From Polyangiaceae bacterium (GTDB lineage Bacteria; Myxococcota_A; Polyangia; Polyangiales; Polyangiaceae), in assembly GCA_025936115.1 (NCBI GenBank), contig JAICTZ010000001.1, forward strand, positions 310,001 to 374,000: DNA of 64,000 nt. The letters are read 5' to 3'. The notes under the pieces were generated by a model. The model had not been told where the DNA came from and searched no databases. It saw only the letters and a list, made by a program, of their open reading frames with translations. How positions within the stretch are numbered: the first letter of the stretch is position 1; each line of letters starts with the position of its first letter. Positions 37,117-44,509 of the stretch are shown in pieces. Both the position numbers and the translations under genes were made by a program.

Positions 37117-39035
37117 GGCTGCTCCGCGAGCAACGGCTCGTGCGGCGGCCGCGGCCAAAACCAGCCGCAGAGGCAGATGGCACCGAGCACGCCGCCAAGT
37201 GGCACAGCCCAGGGCGTGAACAGCAGCACCACGATCGTGATGAACGTCGCCAGCGCCGCCAAGAACGGCCACATCGAGTGACTCGGCAACATATAAACGT
37301 GATCCGGCGCCGCATCGAGCGCGCTCGTCACGAGCACCTGACGCTGGCGCGGGTCCATGTCCTCCACGACCGCTCGCGGCCCGGGCTGCCAGAGCGCGTA
37401 GCGCCCGAAGACGCACGGCAAACAGGCGTACACGTACGGCGGCGGCGGCGAGCTCACGCTCCATTCGAGCGTGTCGGACTGCCAAGGGTCGTCGCCCGCG
37501 GGCTGCCCGCCGTAAGCCGCGCTCACCACGTTGACGAGCACGAGCAGCACGCCGACGCCGAGCACGAATGCGCCGAGGGTCGCGAGGAAATTGAGGCTGC
37601 CGAAGCCGGTCGCCGCGCGGTAGGTGTAAATGCGCCGCGGCATGCCGTGCAAGCCGAGGATGTGCATCGGAAAGAACGTCAGGTTGAAACCGATGAACGT
37701 GAACGCGAAGCTCCAACGACCCAGCCGCTCGCTCAGGAGCCGTCCGCTGAACTTCGGAAACCAGTAGTGAATACCCCCGAGCAGCGGGAACACGGCTCCG
37801 CCGATCAGCACGTAGTGGAGGTGCGCCACGACGAAGAACGTGTCGTGCACCTGCAAGTCGATGGGCACCGAGGCGACCATCACGCCGGATAACCCGCCGA
37901 TCACGAAGATCACGACGAAGCCGACGACCCACCAAAGCGGCGTCTTCAGGACGAGCTTGCCGCGCGCGAGCGTCGCGATCCAACAGAAGATCTGCACGCC
38001 CGACGGGATCGCAATCATCATGCTCGCGGCCGTGAAAAAGCTCTGCCCAATCTGCGGCAAGCCCGTCGCGAACATGTGGTGCACCCACAAGCCGAAGCCG
38101 AGAAACGCCGTCGTGACGAGCGACAGCACCATGGGCAAGTACCCGACGATGGGCCGCCGGCTGAAGGTCACGACGATGCTCGACACCATGCCGAGGGCGG
38201 GCAAAAAGATGATGTACACCTCGGGGTGACCGAAGAACCAAAACAGGTGCTGCCAGAGCAGCGGATCGCCGCCGACCGCCGAATTGAAGAAGTGCGTCCC
38301 CACGAGGCGATCCATCGCGAGGTACATGCTGGCGAGCATCACCGAGGGCATCGCGAACACGACCATGAACGACGTGACGAGCTGCGCCCAGACGAACAGC
38401 GGCATGCGGCTCAGCGCCATGCCCGGGGCTCTGAGCTTCAAAATCGTCACGATCAGGTTCGCGGCGGTCGACAGCGCCGAAAGCTCCGTGAACGTGATGA
38501 GCTGTGACCACACGTCGACGCGCTTACCGGGCGCGAATTGCGAGCTCGAAAGCGGGACGTACGCGAACCAGCCGGTGTCCGGGCCGGTGTTGGTGAAGAG
38601 CGAGACGTAGAGTAGCAGCCCGCCGAAGCAGTACGTGTAATACGCGTAGGCGTTCAGGCGGGGAAAAGCGACGCTGCGCGTGCCGATCATGAGCGGCACG
38701 AGATAGACGCCCATCGCCTGCATGACCGGCACGGCGAAGAGGAACATCATCGTGCTGCCGTGCGTCGTGAACAGCTGGTCGTAGCGGTCGGGGCCCATGA
38801 AATGGTTGTCGGGCCGCATCAGCTGAATGCGCATCAAGAGCGCCTGCACGCCGCCGAGCGCAAAGAACACGAACGCGGTGACGATCATGCGCCGGGCGAT
38901 CACGACATGGCTGGTCTCGCTGAACCAGCCGCGCAGGCCGCGCGCCAGGCGCCAGGTGAAGGCGAGCTCGGCACGGAGCTCGGCAGTGCGGCTACCGCTG
39001 TCGTCGTGAGGAAGAGCGTCAATCGCAGTCGTCAT
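37113..39035 (-). CDS. ctaD: Cytochrome c oxidase subunit I (aa3/caa3 type, A1-like)
   Basis: The 640-residue protein has all redox ligands. Low-spin haem His92 is in TTHGSTMMF. The His270-Tyr274 crosslink pair is in GHPEVY, with Glu272 of the D channel marking type A1. CuB ligands are His319-His320 (WVHHMF), and haem a3 and a ligands His405 and His407 are in VVAHLHYV. About twelve helices are followed by a C-terminal extension with two further helices (about 590-630, FLAALATFITIVVLLFTPWAVPLGG), as in subunit I-III fusions and caa3 enzymes. Start ATG 39035 overlaps the subunit II stop (ATGA). It reduces O2 to water with electrons from the adjacent cytochrome c domains, and should pump protons. 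Confidence 0.97.
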   Translation of the reverse strand: MTTAIDALPHDDSGSRTAELRAELAFTWRLARGLRGWFSETSHVVIARRMIVTAFVFFALGGVQALLMRIQLMRPDNHFMGPDRYDQLFTTHGSTMMFLFAVPVMQAMGVYLVPLMIGTRSVAFPRLNAYAYYTYCFGGLLLYVSLFTNTGPDTGWFAYVPLSSSQFAPGKRVDVWSQLITFTELSALSTAANLIVTILKLRAPGMALSRMPLFVWAQLVTSFMVVFAMPSVMLASMYLAMDRLVGTHFFNSAVGGDPLLWQHLFWFFGHPEVYIIFLPALGMVSSIVVTFSRRPIVGYLPMVLSLVTTAFLGFGLWVHHMFATGLPQIGQSFFTAASMMIAIPSGVQIFCWIATLARGKLVLKTPLWWVVGFVVIFVIGGLSGVMVASVPIDLQVHDTFFVVAHLHYVLIGGAVFPLLGGIHYWFPKFSGRLLSERLGRWSFAFTFIGFNLTFFPMHILGLHGMPRRIYTYRAATGFGSLNFLATLGAFVLGVGVLLVLVNVVSAAYGGQPAGDDPWQSDTLEWSVSSPPPPYVYACLPCVFGRYALWQPGPRAVVEDMDPRQRQVLVTSALDAAPDHVYMLPSHSMWPFLAALATFITIVVLLFTPWAVPLGGVLGAICLCGWFWPRPPHEPLLAEQP

Positions 39036-40063
39036 CGGAGCGTCTCGAGGTACGCGACGAGATCGTCGAGCTCGTCCGCACGCAGGCCCGTCGGCGGCAT
39101 CTGAGCGCCAGGCTTGAACGCCTGCGGATCGCTCAGCCAATTGCGCAAATTGAGCGGAGAGTTCGGTAGCGCGCCCGCGGCGAGAAACGGCCGGCTCGCC
39201 ACGTGCGTCAAATCGGGGCCCGCGCTCGCGCTTGCTTCACTGCCGACCACGTTGTGACAGAGCGCGCAGGGTCCGCGCGCGAAAAGCTCGGCGCCGCGGC
39301 GAGCGTCGGGCGCTGCGGGAGCCGCGGCAGGACGGCGTTGCTCTGTGAGCCAGCGCGAGAAGACTTCGGGCGGTTCGACCGTCACGGAGAGCTCCATGCG
39401 CGCGTGCTGGAGCCCGCAAAATTCCGCGCAGTGCCCGTCGTAGCGACCGGGGCGCGTCGGACGCAGCACCAGATGGCTCGTGTGACCGGGGATCAGGTCG
39501 CGCTTACCGTGCAGGTTCGGGAGCCAGAGACTGTGAATCACGTCGGCCGCGTGAAGCTCGAGGTCGACGGGGACCCCGGCCGGCAGGTGCAGCTCGTTGG
39601 CCGTCGCGACGCTGTCCGAGTCGGTCTTGCCTTGATATTGGATTTCCCACCACCACTGGTGCGCAATGACCTTGGCGTGGAGCGGCGCCTGCGGCGTGCG
39701 GAAGAGGGCTCGGCCGCCGAAGACACTGCCCACGAGCAACGCCACCAAGATCACGACCGAAAGCGCGGAGGCGGCCAAAACGGCGCGCTCGGTGCGGCGC
39801 TCGAGCGCCGCGTCCGGCGTGAGCTCGGCGCGCGTGTCGCTGCTCTTACCTCGCGCATGCCCGCGATAGAGCGCGAAGGCGAGCGCTATCAAGACACCCG
39901 TCAAGACGAAGAGCGAGGTCCAGAAGAAAACCCACCACAGGATGTCGATCGTGAGCGCCTCGGGCGAGATCGGATCGAGCGCGCCGCGACGATAATCGCA
40001 GGCGTTCGCGAGCGCCGCGAGCCCGAGCGCCATGCCACGGCGGCCCCATCCGGCGCTCGTCAC
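39032..40063 (-). CDS. ctaC: Cytochrome c oxidase subunit II with fused cytochrome c (caa3)
   Basis: The GTG at 40063 overlaps the upstream TGA (GTGA) and gives 343 residues. An N-terminal signal-like segment with Cys22 (LANACDY) may be lipidated. Two transmembrane helices follow (about 41-66 and 95-116), then the CuA domain. CuA ligands are His177, Cys212, Glu214, Cys216, His220 and Met223. A cytochrome c domain at the C-terminus has CALCH (266-270) and axial Met322 in AQMPPTG. The fused haem makes this caa3-type, accepting electrons directly from a periplasmic cytochrome. Given the operon, the likely donor is the lipoprotein cytochrome encoded immediately upstream. Confidence 0.95.
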   Translation of the reverse strand: MTSAGWGRRGMALGLAALANACDYRRGALDPISPEALTIDILWWVFFWTSLFVLTGVLIALAFALYRGHARGKSSDTRAELTPDAALERRTERAVLAASALSVVILVALLVGSVFGGRALFRTPQAPLHAKVIAHQWWWEIQYQGKTDSDSVATANELHLPAGVPVDLELHAADVIHSLWLPNLHGKRDLIPGHTSHLVLRPTRPGRYDGHCAEFCGLQHARMELSVTVEPPEVFSRWLTEQRRPAAAPAAPDARRGAELFARGPCALCHNVVGSEASASAGPDLTHVASRPFLAAGALPNSPLNLRNWLSDPQAFKPGAQMPPTGLRADELDDLVAYLETLR

Positions 40064-40584
40064 GGATGTGTCCCCTTGTTGGCGGGAACCGGCTTCTTTT
40101 CGTACGTCATCGCCGGCGGCTGGCCGAGCGCAATCGCCTCGGGCCGGCCTGGCTCGACGTCCTGACGCAGTCTTCCACTCAGCGAGAGCACGTACGCGAC
40201 GAGCTGCCAGATTTGATAGTCCGGCACGCGGCTGCCGAACTCCGGCATTCCGTTCGGTCTGCCCTCCACGATGGTCCGGTGAATTTCCTCGGGCGAACCT
40301 CCGTAGATCCAAGTTGCGTCACGAAGCGGCGGACCCATGCCGCCGCCGCCCGCGAGCGAGTGGCAACCGGCGCAATTGTACCAACCGAACAAGCGCTGTC
40401 CTTCGGACACCGACCAGGCGTTGTCGACGAAGGCGGCGACCGGCTCGGAGCTCGGTGGCGCGACGGCACGCTCGCGGCGCGCGACGAGGACCTGCGGCTC
40501 CGAGAAGCGACGCTCTTCGCGCCGGCACGCCGTGAGGGCGAGCGCGAGCGCGAGGCCAGCGAGCAGCGACGAACGACCCGTCAT
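40060..40584 (-). CDS. Lipoprotein cytochrome c (XoxG-like electron acceptor)
   Basis: The 174-residue protein has a signal peptide ending in ALTAC (Cys20, good lipobox). A single cytochrome c domain carries CAGCH (71-75), with Met113 in NGMPEFG as probable axial ligand. The sequence GWYNCAGCHSLAGGGGMGPPLRDATWIYGG resembles cytochromes cL-like acceptors and cbb3/caa3-linked cytochromes. It overlaps the XoxJ-like gene by four bases and subunit II by four bases. Its position between the PQQ dehydrogenase pair and the oxidase makes it the probable electron shuttle, tethered by lipid rather than freely diffusing. The name XoxG-like is based on position as much as on sequence. Confidence 0.85.
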   Translation of the reverse strand: MTGRSSLLAGLALALALTACRREERRFSEPQVLVARRERAVAPPSSEPVAAFVDNAWSVSEGQRLFGWYNCAGCHSLAGGGGMGPPLRDATWIYGGSPEEIHRTIVEGRPNGMPEFGSRVPDYQIWQLVAYVLSLSGRLRQDVEPGRPEAIALGQPPAMTYEKKPVPANKGTHP

Positions 40585-41456
40585 GGTGCTCGCTCCGTGT
40601 CGATGCCGTAGCTTGCGAGCAAGCGCGCGATCTCCGGACGGCGCGCTTTCAAGAAGGCGTTCAAGCGTGCGCGGAGTTCCTCGTCGCCGCGGCGGACGCC
40701 GAGTGCGATTGCGAAGCGCTGCGGAATGCCGGCGTCGTTCGGGACCGTGAGCTCGCGCACGACGAGCGGCGGCGAGGACTGGCGTGCAAAGTAAGTCGCA
40801 ACCGGCGCCCACACGAGCGCTACGTCCACCGCTTTGCTTGCTACGGCTCGCACCGGTATCGCGAGCGGCGCCGGATCCCCGTAGTCCCCGAACACGCTGA
40901 AGCCGACGACGTTGCCGACGATGCCGCGGCGTGCGAGCGCGTGCACCGGCGGCGAATTGGCGCCGTCGTCGCCCACGAGTCCCACACCGACACGCAACGT
41001 GCGGAGCCGCGGATCGTCGAAGGAATCGATGGGCGCGCCGAGCTCCCGGCGCGAAACGAAGGCGTAACTCGCGGCGTAATACGGCTCCGTCGTCGCCGCA
41101 ACGTCGAGCCCCACCGGCACGCCCATCACGACGTCGCAGCGCCCGGCCTTGAGCGTGTTGCGGAAAAATCCGCGCCGCTCCGCCCACCACGTGTACTCGA
41201 GCTTGACCCCGAGCTCGCGGGCCAGGAGCTCCGCCAGTCGATTCTCGAAGCCTTGCCCCCGCTCGTTCGAGAAGGGCAGCGCATTCGGATCGGCGCAAAC
41301 GCGCAACGGATGAGTCCCGGCGGCGCGCGCTCGCGTGACCCAGACGCTCACACCGAAGAGCACGGCCACGAGCGCGAGACGCGCTCCCCAGCGCAGCAGC
41401 TCGCCGCGCCGGAGCCGCGAGCGACCGAACGAGCTTCGAGCAGTTGCCGATTGCAT
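40581..41456 (-). CDS. Periplasmic binding protein associated with PQQ dehydrogenase (XoxJ/MoxJ-like)
   Basis: The 291-residue protein has an N-terminal membrane or signal segment (about 24-46) and a periplasmic-binding-protein type II fold. LRVCADPNALPFSNERGQGFENRLAELLARELG is the recognisable opening of quinoprotein-dehydrogenase-associated solute-binding proteins, followed by LKAGRCDVVMGVPVG and AVASKAVDVALVWAPVA. In methylotrophs MxaJ/XoxJ are needed for maturation or activity of the dehydrogenase, not for transport, and no ABC transporter genes are present here. It begins six bases after the dehydrogenase stop and overlaps the cytochrome gene by four bases. Confidence 0.9.
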   Translation of the reverse strand: MQSATARSSFGRSRLRRGELLRWGARLALVAVLFGVSVWVTRARAAGTHPLRVCADPNALPFSNERGQGFENRLAELLARELGVKLEYTWWAERRGFFRNTLKAGRCDVVMGVPVGLDVAATTEPYYAASYAFVSRRELGAPIDSFDDPRLRTLRVGVGLVGDDGANSPPVHALARRGIVGNVVGFSVFGDYGDPAPLAIPVRAVASKAVDVALVWAPVATYFARQSSPPLVVRELTVPNDAGIPQRFAIALGVRRGDEELRARLNAFLKARRPEIARLLASYGIDTERAP

Positions 41457-41462
41457 GGTGCT

Positions 41463-43292
41463 TCAGGGAAGGCCGAAGACGTAGAGCGTGCCGCCCGCTT
41501 TGGTGCGTGACGGCAGGTCACGCATGGCGTTCAAAAATCCGAGCGCGCCCGTCGGATCACTGGCGTCGAGCTTGGCGGGCACGATCACGCCTGCCCAGCC
41601 GCCGACGCCGCTCAGAACGGCAACGTACTCTTTGCCGTCGGGAGCGCGAAACGCGACGGGCTGCCCGATCACGCCCGAATCTAGCTGGTGCTGCCAGAGC
41701 AGCTTGCCACTCTGCGCGTCGACGGCTTTGAACCGCCCGTCCATCGTACCGTAGAAAACCAGATTGGAGGCCGTCGCGAGCGCCCCGCTCCAGACCGGAA
41801 ATTCCTCCTCGATATGCCAGACCTGCTTGGCGGCGAGCGGATCCCAAGCCGCAAATTCGCCCCGCTTTCCCCCAGGTCCAGCGCGCATCTTCACCGCGGC
41901 GCCGACGTAGGGAGTGCCCGCCACGTAATTGGCCTCCATGCCCTCTTCGTCTTGGCACAGGTTATTGTGCGGGATGTAGAGCAGGTGAGTCTTGGGCGAC
42001 CACGCCATCGGTTGCCAGTCCTTGGCGCCGGGCGAGGCCGGGCAAATGTCGTGGACCGTGGCCCCGACGTGAGGCTCCTTTTCAGGGACGTACGCGATGA
42101 GCCCCGTCTTCGTGTCGACGCCGTGGCTCGTCGTGATGTGGCCGAAGGCCGTCGCCGAGAGCACTTCGCCCGTCGCGCGGTCGAGGACGTACAGGTAACC
42201 GTTGCGATCGGCGTGGAACAAGAGCCGGCGCAGTCCCGCCGCAGTATCGACGTCGACCAGCACCGATTCGTTCACGCCGTCGTAGTCGAAAACGTCGTGC
42301 GGCGAATATTGGTAAAACCACACGGCGTGTCCCGTTTCGGGCCGGCGTGCGAAGATGCCCGAGGTCCATTTGTTCGCGCCCGTGCGCTGCTCGCCGTTCC
42401 ACGGACCGGGATTCCCAGTGCCGTAAAAGATCAGATCGAGCTCGGGATCGTAGGAGACGAAGCCCCACACCGTACCGCCACCCAGCTTCCAGCGTTCGGG
42501 TGGCCAGCTCGTCGCGCCGAGATCCTTGCCGCGATCTTGGGGATAGAACGGCTGAAACTCCGAGCCGATCAGGACGTCCTCGTCGGGACCGGTGCTGTAG
42601 GCGCGCCAGACGATCGCGCCCGTGGCCGCGTCGAGCGCCGTGAGCCAGCCGCGCACGCCGAGCTCGCCGCCGCTGTTGCCGACGAGCACGCGCCCCTGCA
42701 CGACGAGCGGCGCCATCGTCATGGTTTCGCCGCGATTCACGTCACCGAGCTTGGTATTCCAAAGTTCTTTGCCGGTAGCAGCGTCGAGCGCGATCGTGTG
42801 ATCGTCGAGCGTGTTGAAAAACACGCGGCCCTCGTCGTAGGCGGCGCCGCGATTCACGACGTCACAGCAGGCCACCCCTTGCGCGCGCGGCTCGTTGGGA
42901 GGCTGATACGTCCAGCGCGGCGGAGCTCCCGGGTGCGTCAAATCGAACGCGTGCACGCGGTTCGGAAACGGCGTGACGATGTACAACATCGAGCCCACGA
43001 CGAGCGGCGCGGCTTCGTGCCCGCGCTCGATGCCCGTCTTGAAAGACCACGCCACGTCGAGTCGTGCGACGTTACCCGCGTCGATTTGCGCGAGTGGGCT
43101 ATAGCGGGTGTTCTGATCGTCGCCGGCGACTTTCGTCCATTCGCCGTTCACCCGCGACGGGGCGGCCTGGTGCACTCGCGCGTCGCGCAAAACCGTCGAG
43201 CCGGCCTGTGCGGGGGGAGCGGGTGGCGGACGGCGGTGGCACGCGAGCGCCACGCCGCACAGCATGAAAATGCCTTTCCGCAGCAGCCGCAT
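41463..43292 (-). CDS. PQQ-dependent alcohol dehydrogenase with lanthanide-type signature
   Basis: The 609-residue quinoprotein has the eight-bladed propeller signature of methanol/ethanol dehydrogenases. The vicinal disulfide Cys142-Cys143 is in GVACCDVV. Cofactor residues Glu94, Glu210 and Asn294 (GTGNPGPWN) are present, and the catalytic Asp336 lies in FDYDGVNE. Asp338, two residues on, is the extra ligand seen in lanthanide-dependent enzymes (XoxF, ExaF/PedH); calcium enzymes have Ala or Ser there. The N-terminal VALACHRR suggests possible lipid anchoring. No small (MxaI) subunit gene is present, as expected for the lanthanide type. It heads an operon ending in a caa3 oxidase. The alcohol substrate is not determined by sequence. 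Confidence 0.93.
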   Translation of the reverse strand: MRLLRKGIFMLCGVALACHRRPPPAPPAQAGSTVLRDARVHQAAPSRVNGEWTKVAGDDQNTRYSPLAQIDAGNVARLDVAWSFKTGIERGHEAAPLVVGSMLYIVTPFPNRVHAFDLTHPGAPPRWTYQPPNEPRAQGVACCDVVNRGAAYDEGRVFFNTLDDHTIALDAATGKELWNTKLGDVNRGETMTMAPLVVQGRVLVGNSGGELGVRGWLTALDAATGAIVWRAYSTGPDEDVLIGSEFQPFYPQDRGKDLGATSWPPERWKLGGGTVWGFVSYDPELDLIFYGTGNPGPWNGEQRTGANKWTSGIFARRPETGHAVWFYQYSPHDVFDYDGVNESVLVDVDTAAGLRRLLFHADRNGYLYVLDRATGEVLSATAFGHITTSHGVDTKTGLIAYVPEKEPHVGATVHDICPASPGAKDWQPMAWSPKTHLLYIPHNNLCQDEEGMEANYVAGTPYVGAAVKMRAGPGGKRGEFAAWDPLAAKQVWHIEEEFPVWSGALATASNLVFYGTMDGRFKAVDAQSGKLLWQHQLDSGVIGQPVAFRAPDGKEYVAVLSGVGGWAGVIVPAKLDASDPTGALGFLNAMRDLPSRTKAGGTLYVFGLP

Positions 43293-43402
43293 GCTTCACC
43301 GCGAATGGAGGGCGCGCATCGGACCCGCGTCCAAGCAACATCCGTGCAAGCAGTGACCCTCGCGCGCAGCGCGAAGATTCACTATCTCCACGCTCACCGC
43401 CG

Positions 43403-43428
43403 CTCTGGCGCGCGGCAAATTGCCAGAG
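43403..43428. promoter_or_regulatory. Inverted repeat CTCTGGC-N12-GCCAGAG upstream of dehydrogenase operon
   Basis: A perfect 7-bp inverted repeat with a 12-base spacer lies about 110 bases upstream of the PQQ dehydrogenase start, in the only intergenic region that can carry the operon promoter (43293-43522). It may be an activator or repressor site. No clear -35/-10 pair is visible. Confidence 0.4.
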
Positions 43429-43522
43429 GCATCTCGACGCGCGCGAGGCGTCCTGTCCGGCGCAACGCGCTACTCTACGGCGAGATTGATCGTCGATAGC
43501 GGGTGACGCTCATGTCTTCGGC

Positions 43523-44416
43523 TCAGCACCCAGTCGAGCTGGTACAGACGAAATGCGTTTCGTTGTAGAAGCAACTATACCGGTAAGCTTCGCCCTCCGT
43601 GCCGGTGGTCTCGCAATCCGTGGCGCCGTTGCACTCGTCGTGGGGCGACTGGCAGTGGAAAGAGTCTGGCGTCGTCTTCGGAACCTGAGAGCACACCGAC
43701 TCTAGCGACGCAACGCACAACGTGCCCGAGCCGCACTCCGCGTCGGTGCGACAAGTCGCGGGCGTGCACACGCCGAGTGAGAGAGGACTCTGGCTCCGCG
43801 CGCTCGACTTGGTGTCATCGCAGGCACAGAGCTCATTCGTCCCGCAATCCGCATCCGTCCGGCAGGCATACACACAGTGCGCTCCCCCCTCGACGTCGAG
43901 CCCGGCGACGCAGTAGCCGTTCGGCCCCTCGCTGCAATCGGCGTCGGTCTCACACTCGTTCTGAATACTGGACTGCCCGGCAGCGCCGCCCGATCCGTCG
44001 CCGCCAGCACCTTCGTGCGGCGACAGTTCGCAGGCGCTCGCAGTCGGCCGATGAACATAGCCGCCTTCACAGCCGACCAGATTCGACGACCAAGCGCTCG
44101 GCGAGGCGCAGCCACGAACCGCGACGTCACCCGCGAAACCTCCCGCATCGTCACCCGCGAGACCTCGCTCGCCGGCGCCGCCGTTCCCCCTGGCCCCCTC
44201 TCCACCGCCCGCCAGCCCGCCGGCATTCTGGTTCCCCGCAGCGTCGCCCGAACCCGAGCTTCCACCTGCTCCGCCAGCGCCTTTGCCGGCTGCGCCGCCG
44301 CGAGCGCCCGTCCCACCCTTGCCGCCGGCAGCATGGTTCTCGGTCGCAGGCTCCGAAGTGCCCGCGCAGCCGTAGGCGATTAATCCCAACGCAAATAATA
44401 GAACCAACGCTCGCAT
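43523..44416 (-). CDS. Cys-rich Gly-linker lipoprotein
   Basis: The ATG at 44416 (MRALVLLFALGLIAYGC) gives a lipoprotein signal with Cys17 and 297 residues; an ATG at 44434 would add six. A Gly/Ala-rich linker (about 25-95) precedes a cysteine-rich region with three repeated modules of the type CxTDADCxxGxxxxC (ECETDADCSEGPNGYC, ACRTDADCGTNELC, TCRTDAECGSGTLC). Such Dickkopf/EGF-like modules are common in Polyangia surface proteins. No enzyme motif is visible. It is divergent from ptsP and lies upstream-adjacent to, but separated by 230 bases from, the dehydrogenase operon. Confidence 0.82.
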   Translation of the reverse strand: MRALVLLFALGLIAYGCAGTSEPATENHAAGGKGGTGARGGAAGKGAGGAGGSSGSGDAAGNQNAGGLAGGGEGARGNGGAGERGLAGDDAGGFAGDVAVRGCASPSAWSSNLVGCEGGYVHRPTASACELSPHEGAGGDGSGGAAGQSSIQNECETDADCSEGPNGYCVAGLDVEGGAHCVYACRTDADCGTNELCACDDTKSSARSQSPLSLGVCTPATCRTDAECGSGTLCVASLESVCSQVPKTTPDSFHCQSPHDECNGATDCETTGTEGEAYRYSCFYNETHFVCTSSTGC

Positions 44417-44509
44417 GACTGTTCTCGACCACATGGTTTCACATTTCGAGTGCACACCCAAGCGCACGCCGTGCGGGCTTCTTCTTGCGCGCCGGAACGC
44501 CTTGCCCCC

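Noticed and set aside
37117-38511. Upstream extension of the subunit III frame into the subunit I gene
   Set aside because: The extension is Arg/Ala-rich and non-membrane, while the other frame encodes all subunit I haem and copper ligands.
41688-43499. 603-residue open frame on the plus strand opposite the PQQ dehydrogenase gene
   Set aside because: It is the antisense of a clear quinoprotein gene; the composition is Arg/Val/Asp-rich with no domain, as expected from GC-rich antisense frames.
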